Below, piece after piece: positions 26,028 through 34,311 of a stretch of 64,000 bases of DNA (its first letter is position 1; every line of letters begins with the position of its first letter). Source of the stretch: Chitinophaga polysaccharea (GTDB lineage: Bacteria > Bacteroidota > Bacteroidia > Chitinophagales > Chitinophagaceae); NCBI RefSeq assembly GCF_007829335.1, contig NZ_VIWO01000005.1, forward strand, positions 62,001 to 126,000. The letters run 5' to 3'. A model generated the notes under the pieces. It worked only from the letters and a program-made list of their open reading frames with translations. It made no database searches and had not been told where the DNA came from. A program made the translations under genes and the position numbers.

Positions 26028-29000
26028 ATGATTTTTTCCCACTTACACGTTCATACCCAATTCTCATTACTGGATGGTGCCGCAGATATCAAGTCACTGT
26101 ATAAAAAGGCCATGGCTTCCAATCAGCCGGCATTGGCCATTACAGACCACGGTAATATGTTTGGCGCATTTCAGTTTGTGGCAGAAGCATATAACAATAA
26201 GTTAAACCCGGCCGATCCCAAAGATAAAAGACTGAAAGTAAAACCGATTGTAGGATGCGAATTTTACGTGGTAGACAACCGCCATAAACGTGCCTTTACA
26301 AGAGAGGAAAAAGATATACGGTATCACCAGGTATTGCTGGCCAAAGATGATGAAGGTTATCGCAACCTGATCAAGCTTTGCTCGCTGGGCTATATGGAAG
26401 GGTTATACGGTAAATATCCCCGTATCGATAAGGAGCTGATATTGCAGTACCACAAGGGGTTGATTGCCACTACCTGCTGCCTGGGCGCCTCCGTTCCCAA
26501 AACCATTATGCGTCATGGCGAAGAGGCGGGTGAAAAAGAATTCCGCTGGTGGCTGGATATTTTTGGAGATGATTTTTACATAGAAATGCAGCGCCACGGT
26601 ATTCCGGAACAGGACCAGGTAAATGCCGTATTATTGCGTTTTGCAGAGAAATATAATGTAAAAATCATTGCCTCCAACGACTCCCACTACGTAGACCAGG
26701 CCGATGCCAACGCACACGACATCCTGCTTTGTATCAACACCGGTGAAAAGAAAAGTACCCCTACCAACAAAGAATTTTCGGATGACGAATCAGCGGTAAA
26801 AAACCGCCGCTTCGCTTTCTATAACGACCAGTTCTATTTCAAGACCACGGAAGAAATGACTAAGCTGTTTCATGATCTTCCCCAGGCCATTGACAATACC
26901 AACGAAATCGTAGACAAGGTGCAGCTGTTGGATCTCAAAAGAGATATCCTGCTGCCCAACTTCCCTATCCCCAAAGAATTTATTACCCAGGACCAGTACC
27001 TGCGCCATATCACCTATGAGGGCGCCCGCAGCCGGTACCTAGAAATGACCGCCGATATTGAAGAACGCATCAACTTTGAATTGCAGGTAATCGAAAACAT
27101 GGGGTTTGCCGGTTACTTCCTCATTGTGGCCGACTTCATCAAAGCCGGGCGCGAACTGGGCGTATTCATAGGCCCGGGACGTGGTTCCGCCGCCGGTTCG
27201 GCAGTAGCCTATTGTATTGGTATCACCAATATAGATCCCATCAAATACAACCTGCTGTTTGAGCGTTTCCTCAACCCGGAACGTAAGAGCATGCCCGATA
27301 TTGATACGGACTTCGATGATGAAGGCCGTCAGAAAGTAATTGACTACGTAGTTCAGAAATATGGCCGCAACCAGGTAGCGCAAATCATTACCTACGGTAC
27401 CATGGCGGCTAAAATGAGTATCAAGGACGTAGCCCGCGTAATGGACCTGCCCCTCGTGGAGTCCAATATCCTGGCCAAGCTGGTACCCGATAAGCCCGGT
27501 ATACAGCTGGATCGTATCTTCAATGCCCCGCTGGAAGGGGAAAAAAGCCTGGCCGATAAGGAAGGCCTGGCAGGGGAAGATATTGAAAACGTGAAAAAAC
27601 TCCGGGAGCTGATCAAAGGGGAGGATTTACAGGGAGAAGTGCTCCGTGAAGCCTGTGTACTGGAAGGATCGGTGCGAAATACCGGTATCCACGCGGCGGG
27701 TATCATCATTGCCCCGCAGGACCTGTACGACCTGATCCCGGTGTCGACCGCGAAAGACTCCGACCTGCTTGTTACCCAGTTTGAAGGTAGTATCATTGAA
27801 TCGGCCGGCGTAATCAAGATGGACTTCCTGGGGTTGAAAACCCTTACCATCATCAAGGGCGCCCTGGAAATGATCCGTCAAAACCATGGTATCAGCATCG
27901 AAATTGATAACATCCCGCTGGACGACGCCAAAACCTATGAACTGTATCAGAAAGGCGAAACCAACGCCACGTTCCAATTCGAGTCGCCCGGTATGCAGAA
28001 ATACCTCCGGGAGCTGAAGCCCGATAGGTTCGACGACCTCATCGCTATGAACGCCTTGTACCGGCCGGGACCGCTGGAGTATATCCCTTCCTTTATCCGC
28101 CGTAAACATGGCCTGGAGCCCGTACAATACGATATTGCGGAAATGGAGGAATACCTGAGCGATACCTACGGTATCACGGTATACCAGGAGCAGGTGATGT
28201 TGCTGAGCCAGAAGCTGGCTAACTTCTCCAAAGGTGATGCGGACGTACTCCGTAAAGCCATGGGTAAAAAGCAGATTGCCGTACTGAATAAGATGAAGGC
28301 GCAGTTTATGGAAGGGTGCGCTAAAAATGGCCACGATCCAAAGGTTTGCGAAAAAGTGTGGACCGACTGGGAAGCGTTCGCCTCCTACGCGTTCAACAAG
28401 TCGCACTCCACCTGCTACGCCTTCGTAGCTTACCAGACCGCTTATCTGAAAGCGCACTACCCTTCCGAATACATGGCTGCCGTGCTCAACTGTGCCAGCA
28501 ATATTGAAAAGATCACCTTCTTCATGGAAGAATCCAAACGCATGGGTATCGACGTATTGCCACCCGATGTGAACGAGTCTTTCAAAGGTTTTGCCGTGAA
28601 CAAACAGGGACAGGTACGTTTCGGTTTGGGCGGTCTGAAAGGCGTGGGTGAAGCGGCTATCGAAAACCTGCTGGAAGAGCGTAAAAAAGACGGTCCTTTT
28701 AAAAATATATTCGACTTCATCAAGCGCGTAAACCAACGTGCTGTCAATAAAAAATCGCTCGAAGCCCTGGTGATGTCCGGCGCTTTCGATAGCTTCCCGG
28801 AACTGCATCGTGCCCAGTATTTTCACAAACCGGATGGCGACAACCTTACCGGCCTCGACAAAATTGTAAAGTTCGGACAGCAAGTGACTGCTGGTTCATC
28901 CAACATAGGCAGCCTCTTTGGCGCCGATGAGCTCCCGGATGTAGAGCCCCCTAAAATTCCGAACTGCGACCCCTGGCCGCTGATCATGAAGCTGAACAAC

Positions 29001-29669
29001 GAACGGGATATTACCGGTATCTATATTTCCGGCCACCCCCTGGACGATTACCGCTTTGAACTGAAACACTACCATATGAATACCGTGCAGGAACTGGTAG
29101 AATATCAAACGGAGATTGCACAGCCCGGCGGCACCGGTGGGCGCTCCAGGGAACGTAATTTCCGCCTGGCAGTGTACATCACCAGCGCCCAGGAAAGGAT
29201 TTCCCGCAATAACCGCCAATTTGGGGTAATGACTATTGAGGATTATACCGGCAAATTTGAGTTTGCCCTCTGGAGTGAAGACTTTATCCGCTTCGCCCCT
29301 TACCTCAAACCAGGCCTCTGTCTCTTTATCAATGGTGGTTTCAAATCCAAGCGCTTCAATGATAATGAATACGAGTTCAAAGTAGGTAGCATACAATTGT
29401 TGCAGGAAGTAAAGAAAACGCATACCAAACAGGTGTACCTGAATACGATGCCCAAGTTCCTTAACAGGCCCACCGTCGACTTCCTGGTAGACAATGTGAA
29501 CCGCTTCCCGGGCAATAGCGTACTACATGTGCATCTCACCGATCGTGACGATAACACGCACGCCAAACTGCATACCTTTAACCGGAATATAGAAATGAAT
29601 GATGAACTGGCGGTGTTCCTCAATAAACAACCGGATATAGATGTGTATATAGAGATTGTGAACAAATAA
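26028..29669 (+). CDS. dnaE: DNA polymerase III alpha subunit
   Basis: A 1213-residue replicative polymerase. The PHP domain opens with FSHLHVHTQFSLLDGA and has ITDHGNMFGA. The polymerase core has IGPGRGSAAGSAVAYCIGIT and the catalytic aspartates in MPDIDTDFDDEGR (about residues 423-427), and YQEQVMLLSQ lies in the fingers. Toward the C-terminus there is a helix-hairpin-helix region (FGLGGLKGVGEAAIEN) and an OB-fold near residues 1060-1130 (VMTIEDYTGKFEFALWSEDF). Length is normal for DnaE1. It is transcribed alone, with a box upstream and a good terminator downstream. Confidence 0.98.
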   Translation: MIFSHLHVHTQFSLLDGAADIKSLYKKAMASNQPALAITDHGNMFGAFQFVAEAYNNKLNPADPKDKRLKVKPIVGCEFYVVDNRHKRAFTREEKDIRYHQVLLAKDDEGYRNLIKLCSLGYMEGLYGKYPRIDKELILQYHKGLIATTCCLGASVPKTIMRHGEEAGEKEFRWWLDIFGDDFYIEMQRHGIPEQDQVNAVLLRFAEKYNVKIIASNDSHYVDQADANAHDILLCINTGEKKSTPTNKEFSDDESAVKNRRFAFYNDQFYFKTTEEMTKLFHDLPQAIDNTNEIVDKVQLLDLKRDILLPNFPIPKEFITQDQYLRHITYEGARSRYLEMTADIEERINFELQVIENMGFAGYFLIVADFIKAGRELGVFIGPGRGSAAGSAVAYCIGITNIDPIKYNLLFERFLNPERKSMPDIDTDFDDEGRQKVIDYVVQKYGRNQVAQIITYGTMAAKMSIKDVARVMDLPLVESNILAKLVPDKPGIQLDRIFNAPLEGEKSLADKEGLAGEDIENVKKLRELIKGEDLQGEVLREACVLEGSVRNTGIHAAGIIIAPQDLYDLIPVSTAKDSDLLVTQFEGSIIESAGVIKMDFLGLKTLTIIKGALEMIRQNHGISIEIDNIPLDDAKTYELYQKGETNATFQFESPGMQKYLRELKPDRFDDLIAMNALYRPGPLEYIPSFIRRKHGLEPVQYDIAEMEEYLSDTYGITVYQEQVMLLSQKLANFSKGDADVLRKAMGKKQIAVLNKMKAQFMEGCAKNGHDPKVCEKVWTDWEAFASYAFNKSHSTCYAFVAYQTAYLKAHYPSEYMAAVLNCASNIEKITFFMEESKRMGIDVLPPDVNESFKGFAVNKQGQVRFGLGGLKGVGEAAIENLLEERKKDGPFKNIFDFIKRVNQRAVNKKSLEALVMSGAFDSFPELHRAQYFHKPDGDNLTGLDKIVKFGQQVTAGSSNIGSLFGADELPDVEPPKIPNCDPWPLIMKLNNERDITGIYISGHPLDDYRFELKHYHMNTVQELVEYQTEIAQPGGTGGRSRERNFRLAVYITSAQERISRNNRQFGVMTIEDYTGKFEFALWSEDFIRFAPYLKPGLCLFINGGFKSKRFNDNEYEFKVGSIQLLQEVKKTHTKQVYLNTMPKFLNRPTVDFLVDNVNRFPGNSVLHVHLTDRDDNTHAKLHTFNRNIEMNDELAVFLNKQPDIDVYIEIVNK

Positions 29670-29697
29670 GTATCGACAATTCCTAGTTATAATAGCA

Positions 29698-29728
29698 GCG
29701 GCAGGAGGCTCTCCTGCCGCTTTTGTTT
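29698..29728 (+). terminator. Rho-independent terminator of dnaE
   Basis: 10-bp stem GCGGCAGGAG/CTCCTGCCGC with a 3-nt loop, followed by TTTTGTTT. Confidence 0.92.
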
Positions 29729-29813
29729 ATCGTTGATAGACCCCGGCAATCCCCCGTCCAATAAGGTAAAATATACCCTTTATACCATTTGGCGCTGAAT
29801 CCATTATACGTTA

Positions 29814-29848
29814 AACCGGGAAATAAGAACTTTCCCGGTTTTCTTTTG
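29814..29848 (+). terminator. Second terminator-like hairpin downstream of dnaE
   Basis: 10-bp stem AACCGGGAAA (29814-29823) with TTTCCCGGTT (29831-29840), a 7-nt loop, and then TTCTTTTG. It lies 85 nt beyond the dnaE terminator, with no gene in between. It could be a backup terminator or the end of a short RNA. Confidence 0.6.
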
Positions 29849-30415
29849 ACAATTGGCCAAAATATTTTCTCTACATAAAAAACCTGTTTTATCTTTAATT
29901 AAGAAGAATACACACAATAAGTATCTCTGTTTTACGTTAGCTGGCAACGTTGATAGAGAGTAACTAACCGAATACTTTAAACTACTCCTCGATACCTTCT
30001 GATAGTTGGATCATTCTTATCGCATATTTTAACCACCTCTTGTGAGAGCATTTTAATGGCGAGTTGTATTACCTCATAACCATCGACGCATGTGTCCTAC
30101 AGGATATGCATCTCTCCATCTAAAATCCGTTTAGAATTAGGTCGTATTACTATTAACCGCAGCACATTGATTCTATATTTATGCATCCCCAGATGATGCT
30201 ATAGCCCTTCATTGTCCACGGCAATAAGTAATCCCCCCTTTTCAGTACCAAAAAACATACATCATATTTTCTTCCAGCATGGTTGCGTAACCAACTAATT
30301 GGCTATTAACTAAACTATAATTATTTGATTCGATAACAGGGTGCCGTCAGGCGTCCAGGTAACAGCTGTTTGCGCTTCTCAATCATTTTATCAATTACCT
30401 ATCAAAACAAAAGTC
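29849..30415. other. AT-rich non-coding stretch and leader before the surface-protein locus
   Basis: About 570 bases without an intact gene, unusually long for this window. Part of it (29977-30258) may be the response-regulator relic described separately. I find no convincing TAnnTTTG box; TATCTTTA near 29889 is the nearest match. The last 150 bases probably hold the promoter and leader of the surface genes. Confidence 0.5.
29977..30258 (-). pseudogene. Probable relic of a NarL-type response-regulator receiver domain
   Basis: One minus-strand frame from an ATG at 30258 to a TAA at 29977 reads as a worn receiver domain. LLIAVDNEGL resembles the start of the acidic pocket in the receiver domain (IAIVDDH-type). 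HHLGMHKYRINVL and NSKRILDGEMH follow in the expected order. DGYEVIQLAIKMLSQEVVKI resembles the helix after the phospho-acceptor, and NDPTIRRYRG resembles the region after sensor strand 4. The phospho-acceptor stretch is missing, and two in-frame TAG codons (30199-30201 and 30097-30099) interrupt it. No helix-turn-helix output domain follows. The resemblance is by eye only, from memory of Chitinophagaceae response regulators, so treat it as a hypothesis. Confidence 0.35.
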
Positions 30416-31975
30416 ATGAAGTGTAGAATTTTTACGGTGATCTTGTTCTTATTAAGCACCTCCGCAGCGTTTGCGCAGTTAAAGGTAGGTTCTAATCCCA
30501 GCCAGATCAACAAATCCTCCATACTGGAACTGGAAAGCACCCGTCAGGGTCTTTTACTGCCGAGGATACCGGGCGCGAACCTCACTGCCGCACCACTCAA
30601 TACTGCTCCAGACGGTATGATCATTTATGTTACAGATTCTTCCAGCCTCTTTATCCGGAAGAATGGCTTATGGCAGAAAATGTCGGTAGACAGTGTGGCC
30701 AACAATGGCAACTGGAATACCATTGGTAATGCCGGCCTGGACTCCAATAAAAATTTCATCGGAACTATTGATCAGCAAGCATTGGTATTCAAAACAGGCA
30801 ATGCTGAAAGAATGCGTTTATCTGCCAACGGCAATATTAAAGTGGCTGCAGGTACAATCCCTGCCGGCACCAACCAGTTGCAGGTAATGGTGATAGACCC
30901 TGTCACAGGTACGCTCCTGCAACGTACCATGGCTGCTTCTGCCTTCAATAACGCCATTGTATCATTAAACGGGTTAAGAGATACTGTACAGACATTTGCG
31001 ATCGACAGCACTGCGGCAAAAGATTTCTCCATTACTTCCACCAATGGTGTACATACTTTCAACATTCCCACTCAAAGTGGTACTGGTGCTACGTCTCGTG
31101 GTTTCTTATCTTACAACGACTGGCTGCGGTTTGATTCATCCGCAAGGTTCCAGATACTGCACACTTTATTTTCTACTGCACCAGACCCCAATGGTATTAG
31201 TGTGAATAATGGTACGCTGACACTGCATGCCGCCGATGCCACTAATCCTGGCGCTGTTTCAGCAGGCGACCAAACCTTTGGTGGTAATAAAACTTTCCAG
31301 AACAATGTGCATGTCGTTCAAAATGCCACTATAGATGGTAACGTAGTACTGACCAATATTAATAGTGCTGCACCCACCGACAGCAATAATGTACTGCTCC
31401 GCCGAACAGACGGTACAGTTGTAAAAAGACTGCTGAATGATAATGCCTTTAAAACACTGGTCATCGGCAAGAGCCCTGGTACTGTAAATGATATCAATAT
31501 CGATAGCAGCTCGGCTACACAAACCGTGATCAACGTTCCTGATGCCTCCACTACTGTAAGAGGGGTCATCAATCTCCTGAGCGGCCAAACTTTTGCAGGT
31601 TACAAGAGCTTCCGCGATTCGCTGGCAGTAGGCGTTGCAGAAGGTACCAAGGCTAATTCCAGCTTCCAGGTGGTTGGCTCCATGGCTACCAATCTGACCA
31701 AAGTAACCAGCAACTATGCTGCCACCGCAGGCGACAACACCATCCTCGCAGATGCCACCGGCGGCGCGCTTACTATCACTTTGCCCAGTCCCAGTACTAT
31801 TGCTGGCCGTATTTATACCATCAAAAAAGTAGGCAGCGGCGGCATTGACAAAGAAGTCACCATCGCGACCACTGGCGGTACTATAGACGGATCCAGTAAT
31901 TACATCATTTACAACGACTGGACCTTTGTTACCATACAAACAGATGGAACAGACTGGTATGTGATTAAGAAGTAG
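30416..31975 (+). CDS. Secreted tail-fibre/adhesin-like surface protein
   Basis: A 519-residue protein with a signal peptide MKCRIFTVILFLLSTSAAFA. The start at 30416 is chosen for this reason; the frame is open for 25 codons upstream without protein-like character. The mature N-terminus has the module LKVGSNPSQINKSSILELES followed by RQGLLLPRI, which is shared with the next gene. The middle is low-complexity and rich in Thr, Ser, Asn and Asp. It includes RGFLSYNDWLRFDSS, a weak copy of the repeat motif in the next gene, and GDQTFGGNKTFQNNVHV, a phage-tail-fibre-like phrase. The C-terminal 90 residues (GGALTITLPSPSTIAGRIYT) look like a beta-sandwich cap. No T9SS tail is seen. Function unknown, probably a cell-surface fibre. 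Confidence 0.75.
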   Translation: MKCRIFTVILFLLSTSAAFAQLKVGSNPSQINKSSILELESTRQGLLLPRIPGANLTAAPLNTAPDGMIIYVTDSSSLFIRKNGLWQKMSVDSVANNGNWNTIGNAGLDSNKNFIGTIDQQALVFKTGNAERMRLSANGNIKVAAGTIPAGTNQLQVMVIDPVTGTLLQRTMAASAFNNAIVSLNGLRDTVQTFAIDSTAAKDFSITSTNGVHTFNIPTQSGTGATSRGFLSYNDWLRFDSSARFQILHTLFSTAPDPNGISVNNGTLTLHAADATNPGAVSAGDQTFGGNKTFQNNVHVVQNATIDGNVVLTNINSAAPTDSNNVLLRRTDGTVVKRLLNDNAFKTLVIGKSPGTVNDINIDSSSATQTVINVPDASTTVRGVINLLSGQTFAGYKSFRDSLAVGVAEGTKANSSFQVVGSMATNLTKVTSNYAATAGDNTILADATGGALTITLPSPSTIAGRIYTIKKVGSGGIDKEVTIATTGGTIDGSSNYIIYNDWTFVTIQTDGTDWYVIKK

Positions 31976-32013
31976 CGGTTTCTCCCACTTCTCTCATCAT
32001 TCAACTAGTTGCT

Positions 32014-34311
32014 ATGAAAAGCATATTTCATTTCCCCCTGCTGGCGGTGTTAGTATTGTTATTTCCTTTGTTTTCAGTTGCGCAACAACTGAAACTGGGT
32101 AGTAACCCCAGCACCATCAATAAGGCTTCCGTATTGGAACTGGAAAGTAAAAACCAGGGATTATTACTTACCAGGATTGCAGATACAACAGTAGCCCCTT
32201 TGACTACTGCGCAAGACGGCACCCTTCTCTTTTACAAAGGAGATAACAGTTTGAGGGTACGTAGTGCCGGCGCCTGGAAAAAAGCTTTGTTTGCGGTTGA
32301 TACGATTGATATAGCCAACTTCAGCGTGAAAGTGAGGAGCCTGTTCTCCGGAACGGCTCCTATCACTTACAACAACGGCGTAATCGGTATCAGCCAGGCT
32401 TCCACCAGTACAAATGGCTATTTAAGCAGTGCGGATTGGAATACTTTCAACAACAAACTGTCTTCCATCGATACTACCAACATTGCGAATTTTAGCGGGA
32501 AAGTGAGGAGCCTGTTCTCCGGAACAGCTCCTATCACTTACAACAATGGCGTAATTGGTATCAGCCAGGCTTCTGCTACTACTAATGGTTATTTGAGCAG
32601 CACTGACTGGAATACTTTCAACAACAAACTGTCTTCCATCGATACCACCAACATTGCGAATTTTAGCGGGAAAGTGAGGAGCCTGTTCTCCGGAACAGCT
32701 CCTATCACTTACAACAACGGTGTAATTGGTATCAGCCAGGCGTCTTCCACTACTAATGGTTATTTGAGCAGCACTGACTGGAATACTTTCAACAACAAAC
32801 TGTCTTCCATCGATACTACCAACATTGCGAATTTTAGCGGGAAAGTGAGGAGCCTGTTCTCCGGAACAGCTCCTATCACTTACAACAACGGTGTAATCGG
32901 TATCAGCCAGGCTTCTGCTACTACTAATGGTTATTTGAGCAGCACCGATTGGAATACTTTCAATAACAAACTGTCTTCCATCGATACCAGCAACATTGCG
33001 AATTTTAGCGGGAAAGTGAGGAACCTGTTCTCCGGAACAGCTCCTATCACTTACAACAACGGCGTGATTGGCATCAGCCAGGCTTCTGCCACTACTAACG
33101 GATACCTGAGCAGCACTGACTGGAATACTTTCAATAACAAACTGTCTTCTGTCGATACCACCAACATTGCGAATTTTAGCGTGAAAGTGAGGAGCCTGTT
33201 CTCCGGAACAGCTCCTATCACTTACAACAACGGCGTAATTGGTATCAGCCAGGCTTCTTCCACTACTAATGGTTATTTGAGCAGCACCGACTGGAATACT
33301 TTCAACAACAAACTCTCCACTATTGATACTACCAACATTGCAAATTTCTACTTAAAAGTACGTTCATTGTTCAGTGCAGGAAGCGGGATTACCTATGACA
33401 AGGTTAACGGTACCATTTCTTTTTCAGGCTCCGTAGGCGGCTGGCTGTTGGGGGGCAATGGCGTAACCGCGGTACAAAACCTGGGTACCACCACCAATTT
33501 TGACTTACCATTTATCACCAACAACACCGAAAAAATGCGCATTAGCTCTACCGGCAGCGTAGGTATTGGCAGCAATTCATTTAATGCCACCAACCCCGAA
33601 CGTTTGCTGGTAGACGGTGGGACCTCTACTTCGACTAACCTGATACGCGGACAGGGTAGCGTGAATAATAGTCTGGAAATGAGTATCACCAACAACCACG
33701 GTGGTCCGGGCGCCAGCGCAGATGTTGTGGCCTATGCCAACAACGGCAGCGCTACCAACAACTTCATTGATATGGGTATTAACTCCGCAGGTAATGTTAA
33801 TAGCACCATCATAGGCGGTATCAATACGACATACTTATACGGTACCGGCGGCGACATGGTGATTGGCAATACTTCCACTAATAAAAACCTGATATTTATC
33901 TCCGGCGGAACCGCCAGTACCAGCGAAGCTATGCGGGTAGACGGGTCTGGTAACGTGGGTATTGCCAATGCTGCACCATCCGCTAAACTAGATGTAGGTG
34001 GCAATTTTAAACTAGGCGCCAGTGGTACTGTGGTTAGCGCTATGATTAAATCAAGCTTCTCCCTGTCAGACGCAACCAATATCACTGCTACTAATAGTCT
34101 CACTAAAACTGCTACTGTTACAGGCGCCAATGTGAATGCTTCCGTGATCGTAAATCCACGTGCCGCATTGCCACAGGGATTGGCCATTGCTTATTCCTTT
34201 ATCAGCGCCGCCAACACCATTACCATCAACTTTATCAATACCGGCGCAGGTAGCGGCGGTAACCAGAAACTTGGCTCCATAACTTTTGACGTCACCATTA
34301 TCAATCCCTGA
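32014..34311 (+). CDS. Secreted repeat-bearing tail-fibre/adhesin-like surface protein
   Basis: A 765-residue protein. The signal peptide ends about residue 24 (FPLFSVAQ). The same N-terminal module as the previous gene follows (LKLGSNPSTINKASVLELES, QGLLLTRI). Six 57-residue repeats occupy residues 96-437, each with SLFSGTAPITYNNGVIGISQ and GYLSSTDWNTFNNKL, plus a seventh, worn copy. The C-terminal 300 residues contain phrases typical of phage tail fibres and their bacterial relatives, such as TEKMRISSTGSVGIGS and EAMRVDGSGNVGIANAAPSA. No T9SS tail is seen. Its stop overlaps the next ATG by one base (TGATG), so the next gene is translationally coupled. Probably a surface fibre; the binding partner is unknown. 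Confidence 0.78.
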   Translation: MKSIFHFPLLAVLVLLFPLFSVAQQLKLGSNPSTINKASVLELESKNQGLLLTRIADTTVAPLTTAQDGTLLFYKGDNSLRVRSAGAWKKALFAVDTIDIANFSVKVRSLFSGTAPITYNNGVIGISQASTSTNGYLSSADWNTFNNKLSSIDTTNIANFSGKVRSLFSGTAPITYNNGVIGISQASATTNGYLSSTDWNTFNNKLSSIDTTNIANFSGKVRSLFSGTAPITYNNGVIGISQASSTTNGYLSSTDWNTFNNKLSSIDTTNIANFSGKVRSLFSGTAPITYNNGVIGISQASATTNGYLSSTDWNTFNNKLSSIDTSNIANFSGKVRNLFSGTAPITYNNGVIGISQASATTNGYLSSTDWNTFNNKLSSVDTTNIANFSVKVRSLFSGTAPITYNNGVIGISQASSTTNGYLSSTDWNTFNNKLSTIDTTNIANFYLKVRSLFSAGSGITYDKVNGTISFSGSVGGWLLGGNGVTAVQNLGTTTNFDLPFITNNTEKMRISSTGSVGIGSNSFNATNPERLLVDGGTSTSTNLIRGQGSVNNSLEMSITNNHGGPGASADVVAYANNGSATNNFIDMGINSAGNVNSTIIGGINTTYLYGTGGDMVIGNTSTNKNLIFISGGTASTSEAMRVDGSGNVGIANAAPSAKLDVGGNFKLGASGTVVSAMIKSSFSLSDATNITATNSLTKTATVTGANVNASVIVNPRAALPQGLAIAYSFISAANTITINFINTGAGSGGNQKLGSITFDVTIINP
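32299..33324 (+). repeat. Six near-identical 171-bp tandem repeats inside the fibre gene
   Basis: The core CTGTTCTCC recurs at 32341, 32512, 32683, 32854, 33025 and 33196, exactly 171 bases apart. Copies differ at only a few bases, mostly synonymous, plus small changes such as S to N and G to V. A seventh degenerate unit starts at 33325. Confidence 0.95.

Noticed and set aside
27627..28883. Minus-strand open frame of 418 codons opposite dnaE
   Set aside because: dnaE is unmistakable here, and the antisense frame has no domain character.
32299..33324. Regular repeat spacing considered as a CRISPR array
   Set aside because: The repeats are 171 bp, contiguous and in frame with no unique spacers.
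30416..34311. Prophage tail region
   Set aside because: Only fibre-like phrases are found. There are no capsid, terminase, tail-tube, integrase or lysis genes, and both proteins have signal peptides.
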